This document shows positions 14,443 to 23,655 of a stretch of 64,000 bases of DNA, one piece after another (the first letter of the stretch is position 1; every line of letters begins with the position of its first letter). The DNA comes from a virus. The position numbers and the translations under genes were made by a program. Location: positions 16,822-80,821 of the IMG/VR virus record IMGVR_UViG_3300042451_000105, one strand, 5' to 3'. The notes beneath the pieces were generated by a model. The model had not been told where the DNA came from. It saw only the letters and a list, made by a program, of their open reading frames with translations, and made no database searches.

Positions 14443-14793
14443 TTAAGAGTTATTTGGGTTAGATAATGATTCTCCGTCTTCTTCATCTACCTTCTGAATT
14501 AACATTTTGTCACGGTCTTCTGAGTTAAACCAGTAGTCAACTACCTTGTTTAAGTTACCTACAAAGGCACCAAAAAGAATAAGTAACATCTCTTTCCAGT
14601 TTTCTTGGATTTCTATTCCAAAAAATACTGCAGAATTAATACCAAGGATAATAAAGAAGAACAAACCTAATACAATAGCAGTAATCTTCCAACGATTAGC
14701 CTGCATTTGTTGTAGCATGTAATAGAATCTGTTCTTAGGATCTACTACTACTGGTTCTGCTTGGTTAAGACCAAGTGCTTTTTTAATGTTCAT
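14443..14793 (-). CDS. Two-TM holin-like protein, 116 aa
   Basis: A short cytoplasmic N-terminus is followed by TM1 (TAIVLGLFFFIILGINSAVFFG) and TM2 (MLLILFGAFVGNLNKVVDYWF), with a charged tail SEDRDKMLIQKVDEEDGE. The pattern 'DYWF.S...' after the last TM is common in phage holin-like membrane proteins. It starts in an overlap with the T9SS/cohesin gene. A holin is the best guess, but the 82-aa protein upstream of the endolysin is a stronger candidate, so this may be an antiholin or a different membrane protein. Confidence 0.5.
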   Translation of the reverse strand: MNIKKALGLNQAEPVVVDPKNRFYYMLQQMQANRWKITAIVLGLFFFIILGINSAVFFGIEIQENWKEMLLILFGAFVGNLNKVVDYWFNSEDRDKMLIQKVDEEDGESLSNPNNS

Positions 14794-16682
14794 TTGTTTA
14801 CGACAATTTTAGAATGTAATACTTCATGCTCTGTTACTACAGTAAGTACATATACACCATCTGAGAGACGATCTAAATTAGCACTATACTTGTATTTACC
14901 TGCAGGCATCTTCTCTTTTAAAATAGTCTGTATGCGTCTTCCTACCTCATCAGAGATAGCTACGTCTACATCAGCATCTTGCTTGATCTGGAATTGGATC
15001 TGTACTGCTCCATCTGTAGGATTAGGAAATACGATAATAGAGTTAAGATCATTTAAAGAAACAACTCCTTTGTTAATCCTACGTACTTCAATGATACCCA
15101 TAGCAGGAGTAATGTTCATATCTTTAGACTTAGCATCACCTACGTATTTAGCACCAGTCCATAAAGCTGCAGTAGCCCAAGAGTCTTGTGGCTTCTTAGC
15201 AATAAACTGAAGGGTAAATACTTGCTCTCCATCATTTAAGAGGTTTTCGTTAGTTAAGTCAGCACCTCCCCAAGATACTGTACCGTTAGAAGGGTTTAAG
15301 TAAGAAGTCCACTTCATCATCTTCTCGGTATTTTCTACTTTCTTAAACTCTAAGTAAGCAGTATCATAACGTAAATCTAATTGAAGTGCACCCAACTGCT
15401 TGCCATCTGTAAGAACTTTAACAGGAACGTTAACTAAGTTACCTTCATCTACAGTTACTTTAGGCATGTTAATCTCAATAGTTTCTGCAGGAAAATCGTA
15501 ACTTACAGTCTCATCAATGATGTAACGCTTAGCATTAGCTGGGTTAGTAATCTTGATAGGAGTCAAACGGGCCATCTTAAAACCGGTAGAGTTAGCATCT
15601 CCTTTAACAGCTACGTAGTAGGTGATAGAATCACGACCATCAATAGTGTAGTTAAAGTTGTTAATAGTAGAGTAAGTAGAAGTTAAGTTAGTAGCTGATC
15701 CGTTAATTGAATTGTATTCAGCAACTGTAAAGAACATTACATCTTTCTTAGAGTTAGGCCAAGCTGAGAATCTACCTGCTAAACGTCCGTACACAGAGTA
15801 TACGTCAGCAATAGTAATAGAGCCATCAGTGTTGTTTACATCCATTGTGTAGTAGTCAAATCCAGAAGGAGTGTATTGAGCTAAGATAGATTGGTTAATC
15901 TTCTGTGCATCTGCAGTAGAGAACACGTTACCAGGAGTCATTGTATCACCTTTAACTACCATACGTACATCCCAGTAAGTAGTATCTAAGAATTTACGGA
16001 ATACTACAACACCACTAGAGTTAGTTGCTTTAGCTTCTACCTGAGTCCAAGATCCACTAGGAGCTTTCTTCTCTAAAGACACCCACAAGTTCTTAGCGTC
16101 AGAACCTGTAACGTTTTTAAACTTAGCAGCAAATCTTAAAACTTTTTGGTTGAAACGACCACCGTAAGAATAAACTACCAATGTAGTATCGTTACCCCAG
16201 TTAGTAGCAGCTTTGTTAGCAAATGATTTAACACCTGCAACTTTCAAAGTTTTAATAGAATCTAAAGTATTCCATGTTGAGCTTCCTGCGTGCGTGAAGG
16301 TTAAATCAAAGGTAGCTCCGTTAGAATAGTTGTAAGTAGAATTAGATCCAGTGTAAGCCAAAGTTACAGTTAAGAATCCTTGTGAGTTACTATCTACGTA
16401 CTGAAGATACTGATCTGTACTAGAGATCTTCAAAGAAGGAACTACAGCAGTAAATGCAGTGTTATCGTAGAATACACGGAATTGCATACCAGTGATCTTC
16501 TCTGAAGTAGAAGTGTTATAGAAATGTAAAGGTGCTACTGTCTGCCCTGTAGTAGTAGTAGCAACTTGGTAACCAGAATCAATCACAACCCAGTGACCTG
16601 TACCTGGAGATGTGCTAGAACTTTGCGCAAACATTACTGTTGCAAACAAAGTAGTGACAAGTGAAGAGATAAATTTTTTCAT
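14790..16682 (-). CDS. Secreted cohesin/dockerin-like protein with T9SS C-terminal sorting domain
   Basis: 630 aa. The signal peptide is MKKFISSLVTTLFATVMFAQ. A first cohesin-like beta module covers about residues 28-180 (ITGMQFRVFYDNTAF). A small beta domain and a dockerin-like unit follow (DVNNTDGSITIADVYSVYGR, about 281-300), then a module with FFTVAEYNSI. A second, clearer cohesin-like domain covers about 400-532 (VDEGNLVNVPVKVL, LGALQLDLRYDTAYLEF). The last 85 residues are a type A T9SS sorting domain: VFPNPTDG, LSDGVYVLTV, then a final HSKIVVNK strand. The domain should send the protein through the host type IX system to the cell surface. The middle is homologous to the PA14 protein at 9148-10299. 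It starts in an overlap with the secreted peptidase gene. Confidence 0.8.
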   Translation of the reverse strand: MKKFISSLVTTLFATVMFAQSSSTSPGTGHWVVIDSGYQVATTTTGQTVAPLHFYNTSTSEKITGMQFRVFYDNTAFTAVVPSLKISSTDQYLQYVDSNSQGFLTVTLAYTGSNSTYNYSNGATFDLTFTHAGSSTWNTLDSIKTLKVAGVKSFANKAATNWGNDTTLVVYSYGGRFNQKVLRFAAKFKNVTGSDAKNLWVSLEKKAPSGSWTQVEAKATNSSGVVVFRKFLDTTYWDVRMVVKGDTMTPGNVFSTADAQKINQSILAQYTPSGFDYYTMDVNNTDGSITIADVYSVYGRLAGRFSAWPNSKKDVMFFTVAEYNSINGSATNLTSTYSTINNFNYTIDGRDSITYYVAVKGDANSTGFKMARLTPIKITNPANAKRYIIDETVSYDFPAETIEINMPKVTVDEGNLVNVPVKVLTDGKQLGALQLDLRYDTAYLEFKKVENTEKMMKWTSYLNPSNGTVSWGGADLTNENLLNDGEQVFTLQFIAKKPQDSWATAALWTGAKYVGDAKSKDMNITPAMGIIEVRRINKGVVSLNDLNSIIVFPNPTDGAVQIQFQIKQDADVDVAISDEVGRRIQTILKEKMPAGKYKYSANLDRLSDGVYVLTVVTEHEVLHSKIVVNK

Positions 16683-17128
16683 TTTTTTATGTTATTTACA
16701 GCGTGTTCTATGAGCCAAGGCTCAGGATTTTCTAAGTTTTTTATAAAGCTAAGTTCATACATGTAGCAAAATGTCTCCTCTTTTTCCGGAATCATCTCTA
16801 TACCTTTCTTTGCTATATAAAGATGTAAGCTTTCATGTACTAGAACTACAGCAATGTTATTTATAGAGTTTAGTTTAAGATCGGCTACAGCTATGTAGAT
16901 GTGACCTTTACCATTCTCTAGTTCACAAGAAGAGTAGGGACTTATCATAAAAGATACCTGAGAACAATTTGTATCAAGCATCTTGTACTTATCTATGTCT
17001 ACCTTCTTTATCAGTTGAATTGCTGAATCAACTTTTAAATCCCAACCGTCCCCAGCTTTGTCAATTTTGATTTGAGCAAAACAAGGGACGGCTAAGAATA
17101 AAAAGAGGTTAATTACTAACCCCTTCAT
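16679..17128 (-). CDS. Secreted HExxH metallopeptidase-like protein, 149 aa
   Basis: The signal peptide is MKGLVINLFLFLAVPCFAQ. A zincin motif HESLH lies at residues 98-102 (VVLVHESLHLYIAKKG), followed by a Glu-rich EKEETFCYMYEL segment that could give the third zinc ligand. The mature protein is small (about 130 aa) and has two Cys in the middle that may pair. It lies between the endolysin and the T9SS/cohesin gene and overlaps the latter by ATGA. It may trim surface or periplasmic proteins, or assist lysis; the substrate is unknown. Confidence 0.65.
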   Translation of the reverse strand: MKGLVINLFLFLAVPCFAQIKIDKAGDGWDLKVDSAIQLIKKVDIDKYKMLDTNCSQVSFMISPYSSCELENGKGHIYIAVADLKLNSINNIAVVLVHESLHLYIAKKGIEMIPEKEETFCYMYELSFIKNLENPEPWLIEHAVNNIKK

Positions 17129-17131
17129 AAA

Positions 17132-17719
17132 TTATTTAATGTCTTTAGACTCAATAAGAGTGTAGGTAAAAGAGTTACCACCCAATGTAGCAGCTTTCTT
17201 ACAGATTGCCATGAATGCATCAAAGTCAGCAGACTTCTTGAACACTTGGCAACCTTCTGACCAGTTCTCCACGTAAGTAGAATCTGCACCAGCTTTATGA
17301 ATGTTAATACCGAAGATGCCTTCTTGTATCTTAGATTCATCATAAGTCATGTCTTTGTTAGCATCACGGTAAACCTTTACGTTTGCCTTTTGCTTAAGGG
17401 CCTCATACTTACCTTGGTGTAATCCTACATGGTGTGAACCACTGTATTGACCGGGCACTAAGCGTGCAACACCAGCAGCATTGTGAAATTCTTTAACACC
17501 CTTAGTTCCGGGATCAGTAGTAGCAGGCCAAATTTTAAATTTCCACTCACCGTTTTCTTTGTAAGAAAGAGTTAAGTGATCATCAAATACATTGGTTACT
17601 TTGTTACCAGTAGAAGAATTACGTACACCAATGATGTTTACATTGAAGTCACCATTCTCAAAATACTTGTAACCTTTGGCTTTCATTGCAGCCTCAATTT
17701 GTTCTCTAGTATAGCTCAT
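17132..17719 (-). CDS. Endolysin-like protein, L,D-transpeptidase (YkuD)-type
   Basis: 195 aa, no signal peptide, preceded by a holin-like gene. The catalytic-looking C-terminal part has GINIHKAGADST and then WSEGCQVF, matching the H..G...S.GC arrangement of YkuD-type L,D-transpeptidases. Short proteins of this type are found in lysis positions of Bacteroidota phages. It most likely cleaves or remodels peptidoglycan at lysis. The N-terminal SYTREQIEAAMKAKGY helix may be a wall-binding or entry part. A row of three TAGTTTA repeats lies just before the start codon. Confidence 0.7.
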   Translation of the reverse strand: MSYTREQIEAAMKAKGYKYFENGDFNVNIIGVRNSSTGNKVTNVFDDHLTLSYKENGEWKFKIWPATTDPGTKGVKEFHNAAGVARLVPGQYSGSHHVGLHQGKYEALKQKANVKVYRDANKDMTYDESKIQEGIFGINIHKAGADSTYVENWSEGCQVFKKSADFDAFMAICKKAATLGGNSFTYTLIESKDIK

Positions 17720-17721
17720 AA

Positions 17722-17742
17722 TAGTTTATAGTTTATAGTTTA
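17722..17742 (-). repeat. Three tandem TAGTTTA copies before the endolysin gene
   Basis: TAGTTTA occurs three times without gaps at 17722-17728, 17729-17735 and 17736-17742, and GTTTA-TAG-TAAAC at 17738-17750 is an inverted repeat. They fill the 37-bp gap between the holin-like stop and the endolysin start, so they may affect endolysin translation or bind a regulator. Confidence 0.55.
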
Positions 17743-17756
17743 TAGTAAACAGTGAA

Positions 17757-18005
17757 TTACTCCTCAGTGTTAGCTTCTGGCTTCTTCATGATTTTCTCAA
17801 CAGAAGTCAAACCTAAACAACCAAATGCAAGCAATGCAACTGCATCCACTAAGGGTACAGATGGGGCAAAGTGTGCTTCAGTAAAAGAGTTAGCATACAA
17901 AGTAGCGCAAAGAGTTAAAGTGCAGACTAAGCCACACAAGCGCTTCATGGAAATGGAGCCTTTTTCATCTTTAAAAAGACCACCAATAAAGTTTAATAGT
18001 TTCAT
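17757..18005 (-). CDS. Holin-like protein, 82 aa
   Basis: The N-terminal FIGGLFKDEKGSISMKRLCG is typical of small Bacteroidota phage holins. TM1 is GLVCTLTLCATLYANSF and TM2 is VDAVALLAFGCLGLTSV, with a charged tail KIMKKPEANTEE. It lies directly upstream of the endolysin-like gene, the usual place for a holin. It would permeabilise the inner membrane to time lysis. A 2-TM protein of another kind cannot be ruled out, but position and sequence style agree. Confidence 0.7.
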   Translation of the reverse strand: MKLLNFIGGLFKDEKGSISMKRLCGLVCTLTLCATLYANSFTEAHFAPSVPLVDAVALLAFGCLGLTSVEKIMKKPEANTEE

Positions 18006-18087
18006 ACGGTATAAATTTTTTTACCGCAGTTAATTCGGGATGCAGCCCTAGATGGTTTTTAGGGTACTACATATATAATATACAAAA

Positions 18088-21000
18088 TTATCTTCTAATT
18101 TGGTACTCCATACCTTTCAAAGCTTTAACCGGATCAATTTGATTACCAGTAAATCCAAACAAGTATCCAAAGTCATTGAAAATTTTAGGCGCACCTTCTT
18201 TCTGCCATGAGTAAGGACCTACATCTCTTGTATAGTAGGCACGGTTATCATTAGAAAGTAAGTGAAGTAAGTTAGTACCAAAATCTTTATACTTATCTAC
18301 AACGGGACCTAATGTAGGTGCTCCTCCATTGTATACTAATCCTACATATTCTTTTGGATTTAAGAAAGTAATTGTTTCTTGTCTAGTACCCATTGTTGCA
18401 ACAAGTGCATGGTTTACTAACCAGCCACCAGCATTGAAGTTATCAGATAATAAATCACCACTTCTTTGGCGCATCTTTTCAAATCTTTCTTCATCATCCG
18501 GATCATAGTCAAATAAGTAAGCAATGATAAGAGCCAGTAATGTAATACTAATACCTTCAGTTACTATCTTCTTAGCAGCATATGCTTCATCATCTGTCAT
18601 ATACATATTACCACTAGAGGCTCTAGAAACAAAAGACTTTAAGAATCTAGCAAATGATCTGTAGTAACCTTCTGTCATATCTCCACTACGCATATTATAT
18701 CTCAAAGGACTAAATCTATTTACAAACATTCTTGTAAAGAACCTTCTTAATCCTGAGAACATTCTCCATACAGCATACTTATCAAGCATTACTTTATCCA
18801 TTAAAGAATAAGCACCCTGTAAGTCGTTACTCTTTTCCTGTATAGTATTACGCATTGCTTTAAACTCTGCACCACCTGGAGCATATGTTTCATCAATACC
18901 TGGTTTTAGTTTAATAATTCCCTGACCATCTTTCTCCCAAGCATCTATGTAATTGATCATATTTGTTTGGCCATTTACTGTTTGTGGTATCTTTTTAAAG
19001 ATCATCATACCCGCAAACAAAGAAAGTGTACCTTCATTTTCTAACCATTTTCTTGGAGCAGTATATACACCATTTGATATACCTTTACCTGCTCCAAACA
19101 TTAAACTATCTGCTAAGTCAGTACCAAAGGATCTACCAAACTCAGTACCAAAACGTTCTTGGAATCTACCTTTGATAGGATCAAAAATCTCAACTAACTG
19201 ATAGTCAATACTTTTCTCACCGGGATTATAGATATTAGCAGAGATGTCTGTCATTATCTTTAAAGCTTTTGACTGTCCTTGTAAATAAGAACGCTTGTTA
19301 AGATACTTACCACCACCTGATTCAATGATCATTTGTGTAACAGCACCACCAAAGTTTTTAACTGCAGATGGTAAAATGTTAAATGCAAACATTCCAAATG
19401 AAGATTGTGACTGTAAAATATCTACAGTTTTACTTAATGTAGTAGGCTCAGATAACCAACCGGCTTTTGTTTGTCCTTTAAACTCTCTTTCAATAAGAGT
19501 ATTGATTGCTTCAGCTCTTACGTTCTTACCTTTCTTTGCAACAAAAGATTTAATGTTGTTAGTTACCCAATTATAACCATTTACTTTAGAGGTATCCTTA
19601 ATAGAATTCTCAGAGTTATTTACAACTTTCTGTAAAGCTTGAGCAATAGGATTTAACTCAATAAGTTTTTTCTGGTGCTCTAACGAGAACATGTATTGCA
19701 ATAGAGAGTACGGTACATTTAATGATACCTGATCTATATCTAGTTTATATAATCCTTTTACAGGAATAGATGAGATCTCTTCGTCAAACATGTCAGCTCT
19801 AACTAAGTTAAACGCATCATCATAGTTGAAGCCCTGATCAAAATCATCTTGAGATGTTGTTACAGCATCTTTAACTTGCTTAACAAAAGTCTTTACTTTC
19901 TCTGCACCTCTATTTAAACTACCGCCTACTAATTCACTCTTAAGCTTTCTGAATCTTGGAATATCTAAATATAGTCTACTATACTTAGTTTTATCTTCCT
20001 GGAAAAGAAGTGTGTACTTTGTAATAACATCAAGGACATTTGCTTTATCCGGAGAATTCTTTTGTAAATCATAATAAGCTTTATTGATATAAGAATCATC
20101 CTTTGCTCCTTCTGCTACTGTTCTTGGTAACCAGTTACCACGGTTATCAACGTGCACTCCTACTTTACGCTCTACTTTACCGGTTGTTTTATTATACCCA
20201 GTTCTGTATTCTTTTTTAACAGCTCTTCTGTAAAAATCCATAGTAGGTATTCTATCTAAAGTAACTTCAGTAGTCTCACCTGTAGATGGATTTACATCGT
20301 TATACGTGTAAGTATTATAGTATTCTAGATCAGAAGGAATTGTTACATTCCAAACATATAATCTTTCATATACGCGCTCATCTTTTTTAGTCTTACTGTT
20401 GTACTTTTCTGTTTCAATGTGATTAGCAAGAAACCATTCTTTAAATTCAGGACTTGCTTTAAAGTACTTAGATAAGAATGCGGGCTTTAAGAAATTATCT
20501 GAGTTATCAGTATTAATTTCACTAACTGTAAAACCAGCAAGTTTAGCAGGATCAATAGCCTCTAAATTATTATTAAATGCAGATAAGTAATCATCAGTTG
20601 GTTCTTTAGATTGCATATCAGATAGCTGACTATATAGATTTAACAATGTCTTCTTAGTTAATCTATCTACAGCACTTGCTCCCTTTAATTTATCTAACTC
20701 TTTAAACTCTTCTTTATCATTTATAGATGCTCTTCTACTTTTAATTAACTTAGCTAGTTCTATGTATCTTTCAAACTCTAATTTACTTAGACCACTAAAG
20801 CCAGCCATGTTGTTTTTAATTTTGATGAGCTCTTTCTGTAGTTCTTTTACCCGTTTGATTCTTTCTTCAGACATTTCTGATCCAACAATTTGTCCATCAG
20901 CATTTCTAAATCCTACAGATATATCAATAAGCTCTTCCCAAAGCTCATCTTGCTTTAGTTTACTAGCTGCATCTTTTGGTAAACCATCTACTATAGCTTT

Positions 21001-23655
21001 AATCTTATCAAGAATAACTTTCTTTTCATCATAGAAACTTTCTTTAATAGATGTTCTTGTATTAGCTTTAACCCAATCATTAACGTTATCTTCAAACTCT
21101 TTAGAATCAGAGAGCAGACCCTGATCTAAAAGATCTTGTTTAAATTGATTTAGCTTAAACTCAAATAGACCAGTGATCTCTTTGTTTTCATAGAATTTAC
21201 GAGACTCCTCTCTGTACTTTTTTTCTATCTTAGCCATCTCTAATTCATCACCAGTTTTTAATTTACCGGCTTCATCACGTAGTGAAGATAACTGACTATA
21301 CTTCTTCCATAGAATCTTCTTTTGTTCAAAAGCCTCATCTTCTGTAAGATCTTCAAATACTCTTTGATCTACATCAGCAATATCAGCTAGAATGTTTTGC
21401 TTTCTTTGATATATGATAGAACCTAAGTCAGAGTCATAGATTTTTTCTTTTGTATAAAACTCCGGTACAAACTCATCATGCATATAATCACGAGAGAATT
21501 GTCTGTACTGCTTGTTTAGTAATCTTGCTTTCTCTAAGTCTCCAACTCTTTTAGCATCTTCTATATCAAACTGAAACTGACTTGTTACTTTTTCAAATGC
21601 TTTAAATGGATTAAGTAATACTAACTTAGTAATAGGTTTAGGATTACCATTTTCATCACGTACAATAACTTCTTCCTCAGATACTAATTCTTTCATTAGT
21701 TCTGTAATGTTCTTATCAGAGTAACCGGCTTGTTTTAATGCTGGTAATAACTCTCTTAAGAAATCATCTTTATTCTTCTTAGCCTTTAACTCTACATCAG
21801 TGTAGGCATTGTCTAAGAATACTGAGAAACTAGCAATAATAGGATCCGGTGAACTTGCAAATGATTCTACATAAGCAGATAAAGCATTAACATCACCACG
21901 CATTCCTGATAAGTAATCATCAACTGTAGCACGGTTTAATTTTAATCTATCCCACTCTTCTTGTACCTCTCTTATTTGTTTTGGAGTAGCATTTTTAGAT
22001 CTTAACTTCTCAAGCTTATTAGTAAAGTATGTATCTACATTTTTAGATAATGGCTCAAGTTGTTCTGTTAATATTCCACCAATTCCTTTTTTATAAATCT
22101 CATTAATAAGTCTGTCAGCTTGCTCTGCTTTCTTACCCATCTTAGCAAATAAAGCAAATAATGAACTATCTGTACGTAAACCGGCATCAGTTAAACCATT
22201 AGTAGTTTCTTGAATAAATTTATTCCAGTTACGTAATAAGATGTCATAATAGAATGTTTGATTGATAACCTCTTTAGTATCACCAAGAGCTTTCATATCT
22301 GTTAACTTATCTATTATTCTATCTAATAAGACATCTGTCTGTAGAGCGCTTCTTACACTAGCTGTAATTTGTTTCTCTCTCTTATCAACTTCATCTTTAA
22401 ATTTCTTAACCTTATCATCTACTGTAGTTGTTTCAGCAACACGTAAGTTATCTACTATATCTTTAAGAATAGATCTTCCTGATTCAGTTGTAATTGTGTC
22501 TACAACATCAGAATAGTTTTGATTTGTCCTAATTCTATTTAACTGTGATCTAGAGTTAGAAAAGAATCTATTAACCACTTGAATAAGTACATCAGTATTA
22601 ACTTTATCTAGGTCGTTATACAGAGTTTGATTATTCTTTGCATATAGTACTAAGTCTTCCGGTGTAATAATCTCTGTTGTAAGAATAAAGTTCTCTCCAA
22701 CTAACATATCAGCTAACTGATTAAGTGTAGTATCTACAGATAACTTCTCAATCTTTATACCTTTACCAAATATTTTTCTGATTAACTGCTTAATAGCAAA
22801 TAACAGGTTAGAGATAAATGAATTAAATCCGGGAGTAGCAGATACTTTATTAGCTTTCTGTACAGCGGCTTGCTCTAAAGCTCTTACAAATACTTCCTGA
22901 GCAAAATTAGGGTTAGTAATATCATACTCAGGATATAGTTCAGATACAGTATTTACAAGTGTAGCGCCTTCTGGTGTACTAATAATCTGATTGTATAGAT
23001 TATTAAACAACTCATAGTTGCTTAAATATAAACTTCTAACTATAGGGTGTGCATATTCATGCAGTACGTGATTTAATTTAAACCCATTCTCAATAAGATA
23101 TACAGTGTCCTGATAATAAAATGCAGGCTCACCATTCCAGGGAGAAGTTGTATCTTTTGTAATCTCTGCAGCTTGTTGAGCAGAAATCATCTTATAGTTA
23201 ATACCTGTCTGAGATGCTAAGTTATTAGCAAACTTAGTTGCTATCTCTTGAGCTTTTACACCCTCTTGTAACTCTACAGATGGAAACAAACTATTTAAAA
23301 AGTCTTCATCAGCAACTCTGTAATAGTCAGGACTTTCATCAGTAATATTATTTTTCTTTTTGTATTCTTCCCAGTAATGATCAATAACAAAACTTGGAGG
23401 ATTAACAAATACTCTAGCTGTACCATCCCATGTAATAAAGTCAGCCATATTGGTTCTCCAATACTCGTTTAATCCTATTACTGCCTTTACAATAGATGAG
23501 GCACCGGCTCTTGTATCACCGGCAGCATTAACATAAAATGTAGTTAAACTATCTGTTGGAGATAAGAACTGTCCAACCTCTTTAGCTAAAGCTTTTTTAT
23601 ATGTCTTTAGTACATCATTCTGTATATCTAATCTACACTTACTCATAATTTGCAA
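18088..23655 (-). CDS. Giant virion cargo protein with zincin motif, 1855 aa
   Basis: This protein is one of three adjacent giants that in crAss-like phages accompany the virion RNA polymerase. An HEYAH zincin motif lies at residues 199-203 (LNHVLHEYAHPIV). Residues about 350-1150 are long charged helices and coiled coils. The C-terminal part has amphipathic or hydrophobic segments (GMFAFNILPSAVKNFGGAV near 1420; SITLLALIIAYLF near 1708) that could insert into membrane during DNA ejection. Its start overlaps the 594-aa gene by 13 bases. It probably travels in the capsid or tail and enters the cell with the DNA. Enzymatic function beyond the zincin motif is not visible. Confidence 0.65.
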   Translation of the reverse strand: MQIMSKCRLDIQNDVLKTYKKALAKEVGQFLSPTDSLTTFYVNAAGDTRAGASSIVKAVIGLNEYWRTNMADFITWDGTARVFVNPPSFVIDHYWEEYKKKNNITDESPDYYRVADEDFLNSLFPSVELQEGVKAQEIATKFANNLASQTGINYKMISAQQAAEITKDTTSPWNGEPAFYYQDTVYLIENGFKLNHVLHEYAHPIVRSLYLSNYELFNNLYNQIISTPEGATLVNTVSELYPEYDITNPNFAQEVFVRALEQAAVQKANKVSATPGFNSFISNLLFAIKQLIRKIFGKGIKIEKLSVDTTLNQLADMLVGENFILTTEIITPEDLVLYAKNNQTLYNDLDKVNTDVLIQVVNRFFSNSRSQLNRIRTNQNYSDVVDTITTESGRSILKDIVDNLRVAETTTVDDKVKKFKDEVDKREKQITASVRSALQTDVLLDRIIDKLTDMKALGDTKEVINQTFYYDILLRNWNKFIQETTNGLTDAGLRTDSSLFALFAKMGKKAEQADRLINEIYKKGIGGILTEQLEPLSKNVDTYFTNKLEKLRSKNATPKQIREVQEEWDRLKLNRATVDDYLSGMRGDVNALSAYVESFASSPDPIIASFSVFLDNAYTDVELKAKKNKDDFLRELLPALKQAGYSDKNITELMKELVSEEEVIVRDENGNPKPITKLVLLNPFKAFEKVTSQFQFDIEDAKRVGDLEKARLLNKQYRQFSRDYMHDEFVPEFYTKEKIYDSDLGSIIYQRKQNILADIADVDQRVFEDLTEDEAFEQKKILWKKYSQLSSLRDEAGKLKTGDELEMAKIEKKYREESRKFYENKEITGLFEFKLNQFKQDLLDQGLLSDSKEFEDNVNDWVKANTRTSIKESFYDEKKVILDKIKAIVDGLPKDAASKLKQDELWEELIDISVGFRNADGQIVGSEMSEERIKRVKELQKELIKIKNNMAGFSGLSKLEFERYIELAKLIKSRRASINDKEEFKELDKLKGASAVDRLTKKTLLNLYSQLSDMQSKEPTDDYLSAFNNNLEAIDPAKLAGFTVSEINTDNSDNFLKPAFLSKYFKASPEFKEWFLANHIETEKYNSKTKKDERVYERLYVWNVTIPSDLEYYNTYTYNDVNPSTGETTEVTLDRIPTMDFYRRAVKKEYRTGYNKTTGKVERKVGVHVDNRGNWLPRTVAEGAKDDSYINKAYYDLQKNSPDKANVLDVITKYTLLFQEDKTKYSRLYLDIPRFRKLKSELVGGSLNRGAEKVKTFVKQVKDAVTTSQDDFDQGFNYDDAFNLVRADMFDEEISSIPVKGLYKLDIDQVSLNVPYSLLQYMFSLEHQKKLIELNPIAQALQKVVNNSENSIKDTSKVNGYNWVTNNIKSFVAKKGKNVRAEAINTLIEREFKGQTKAGWLSEPTTLSKTVDILQSQSSFGMFAFNILPSAVKNFGGAVTQMIIESGGGKYLNKRSYLQGQSKALKIMTDISANIYNPGEKSIDYQLVEIFDPIKGRFQERFGTEFGRSFGTDLADSLMFGAGKGISNGVYTAPRKWLENEGTLSLFAGMMIFKKIPQTVNGQTNMINYIDAWEKDGQGIIKLKPGIDETYAPGGAEFKAMRNTIQEKSNDLQGAYSLMDKVMLDKYAVWRMFSGLRRFFTRMFVNRFSPLRYNMRSGDMTEGYYRSFARFLKSFVSRASSGNMYMTDDEAYAAKKIVTEGISITLLALIIAYLFDYDPDDEERFEKMRQRSGDLLSDNFNAGGWLVNHALVATMGTRQETITFLNPKEYVGLVYNGGAPTLGPVVDKYKDFGTNLLHLLSNDNRAYYTRDVGPYSWQKEGAPKIFNDFGYLFGFTGNQIDPVKALKGMEYQIRR

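Noticed and set aside
14790-16682. Bacterial gene island or prophage boundary
   Set aside because: The T9SS and CsgG-like genes look bacterial in function, but the flanks on both sides are phage genes, codon use looks alike by eye and no integrase, transposase or attachment repeat is seen.
18083-18090. Promoter before the holin-like gene (TAATTTTG on the minus strand)
   Set aside because: The -7 box fits, but no TTG lies at 17-20 bp; only ATG is found at the right distance, so the match is too weak.
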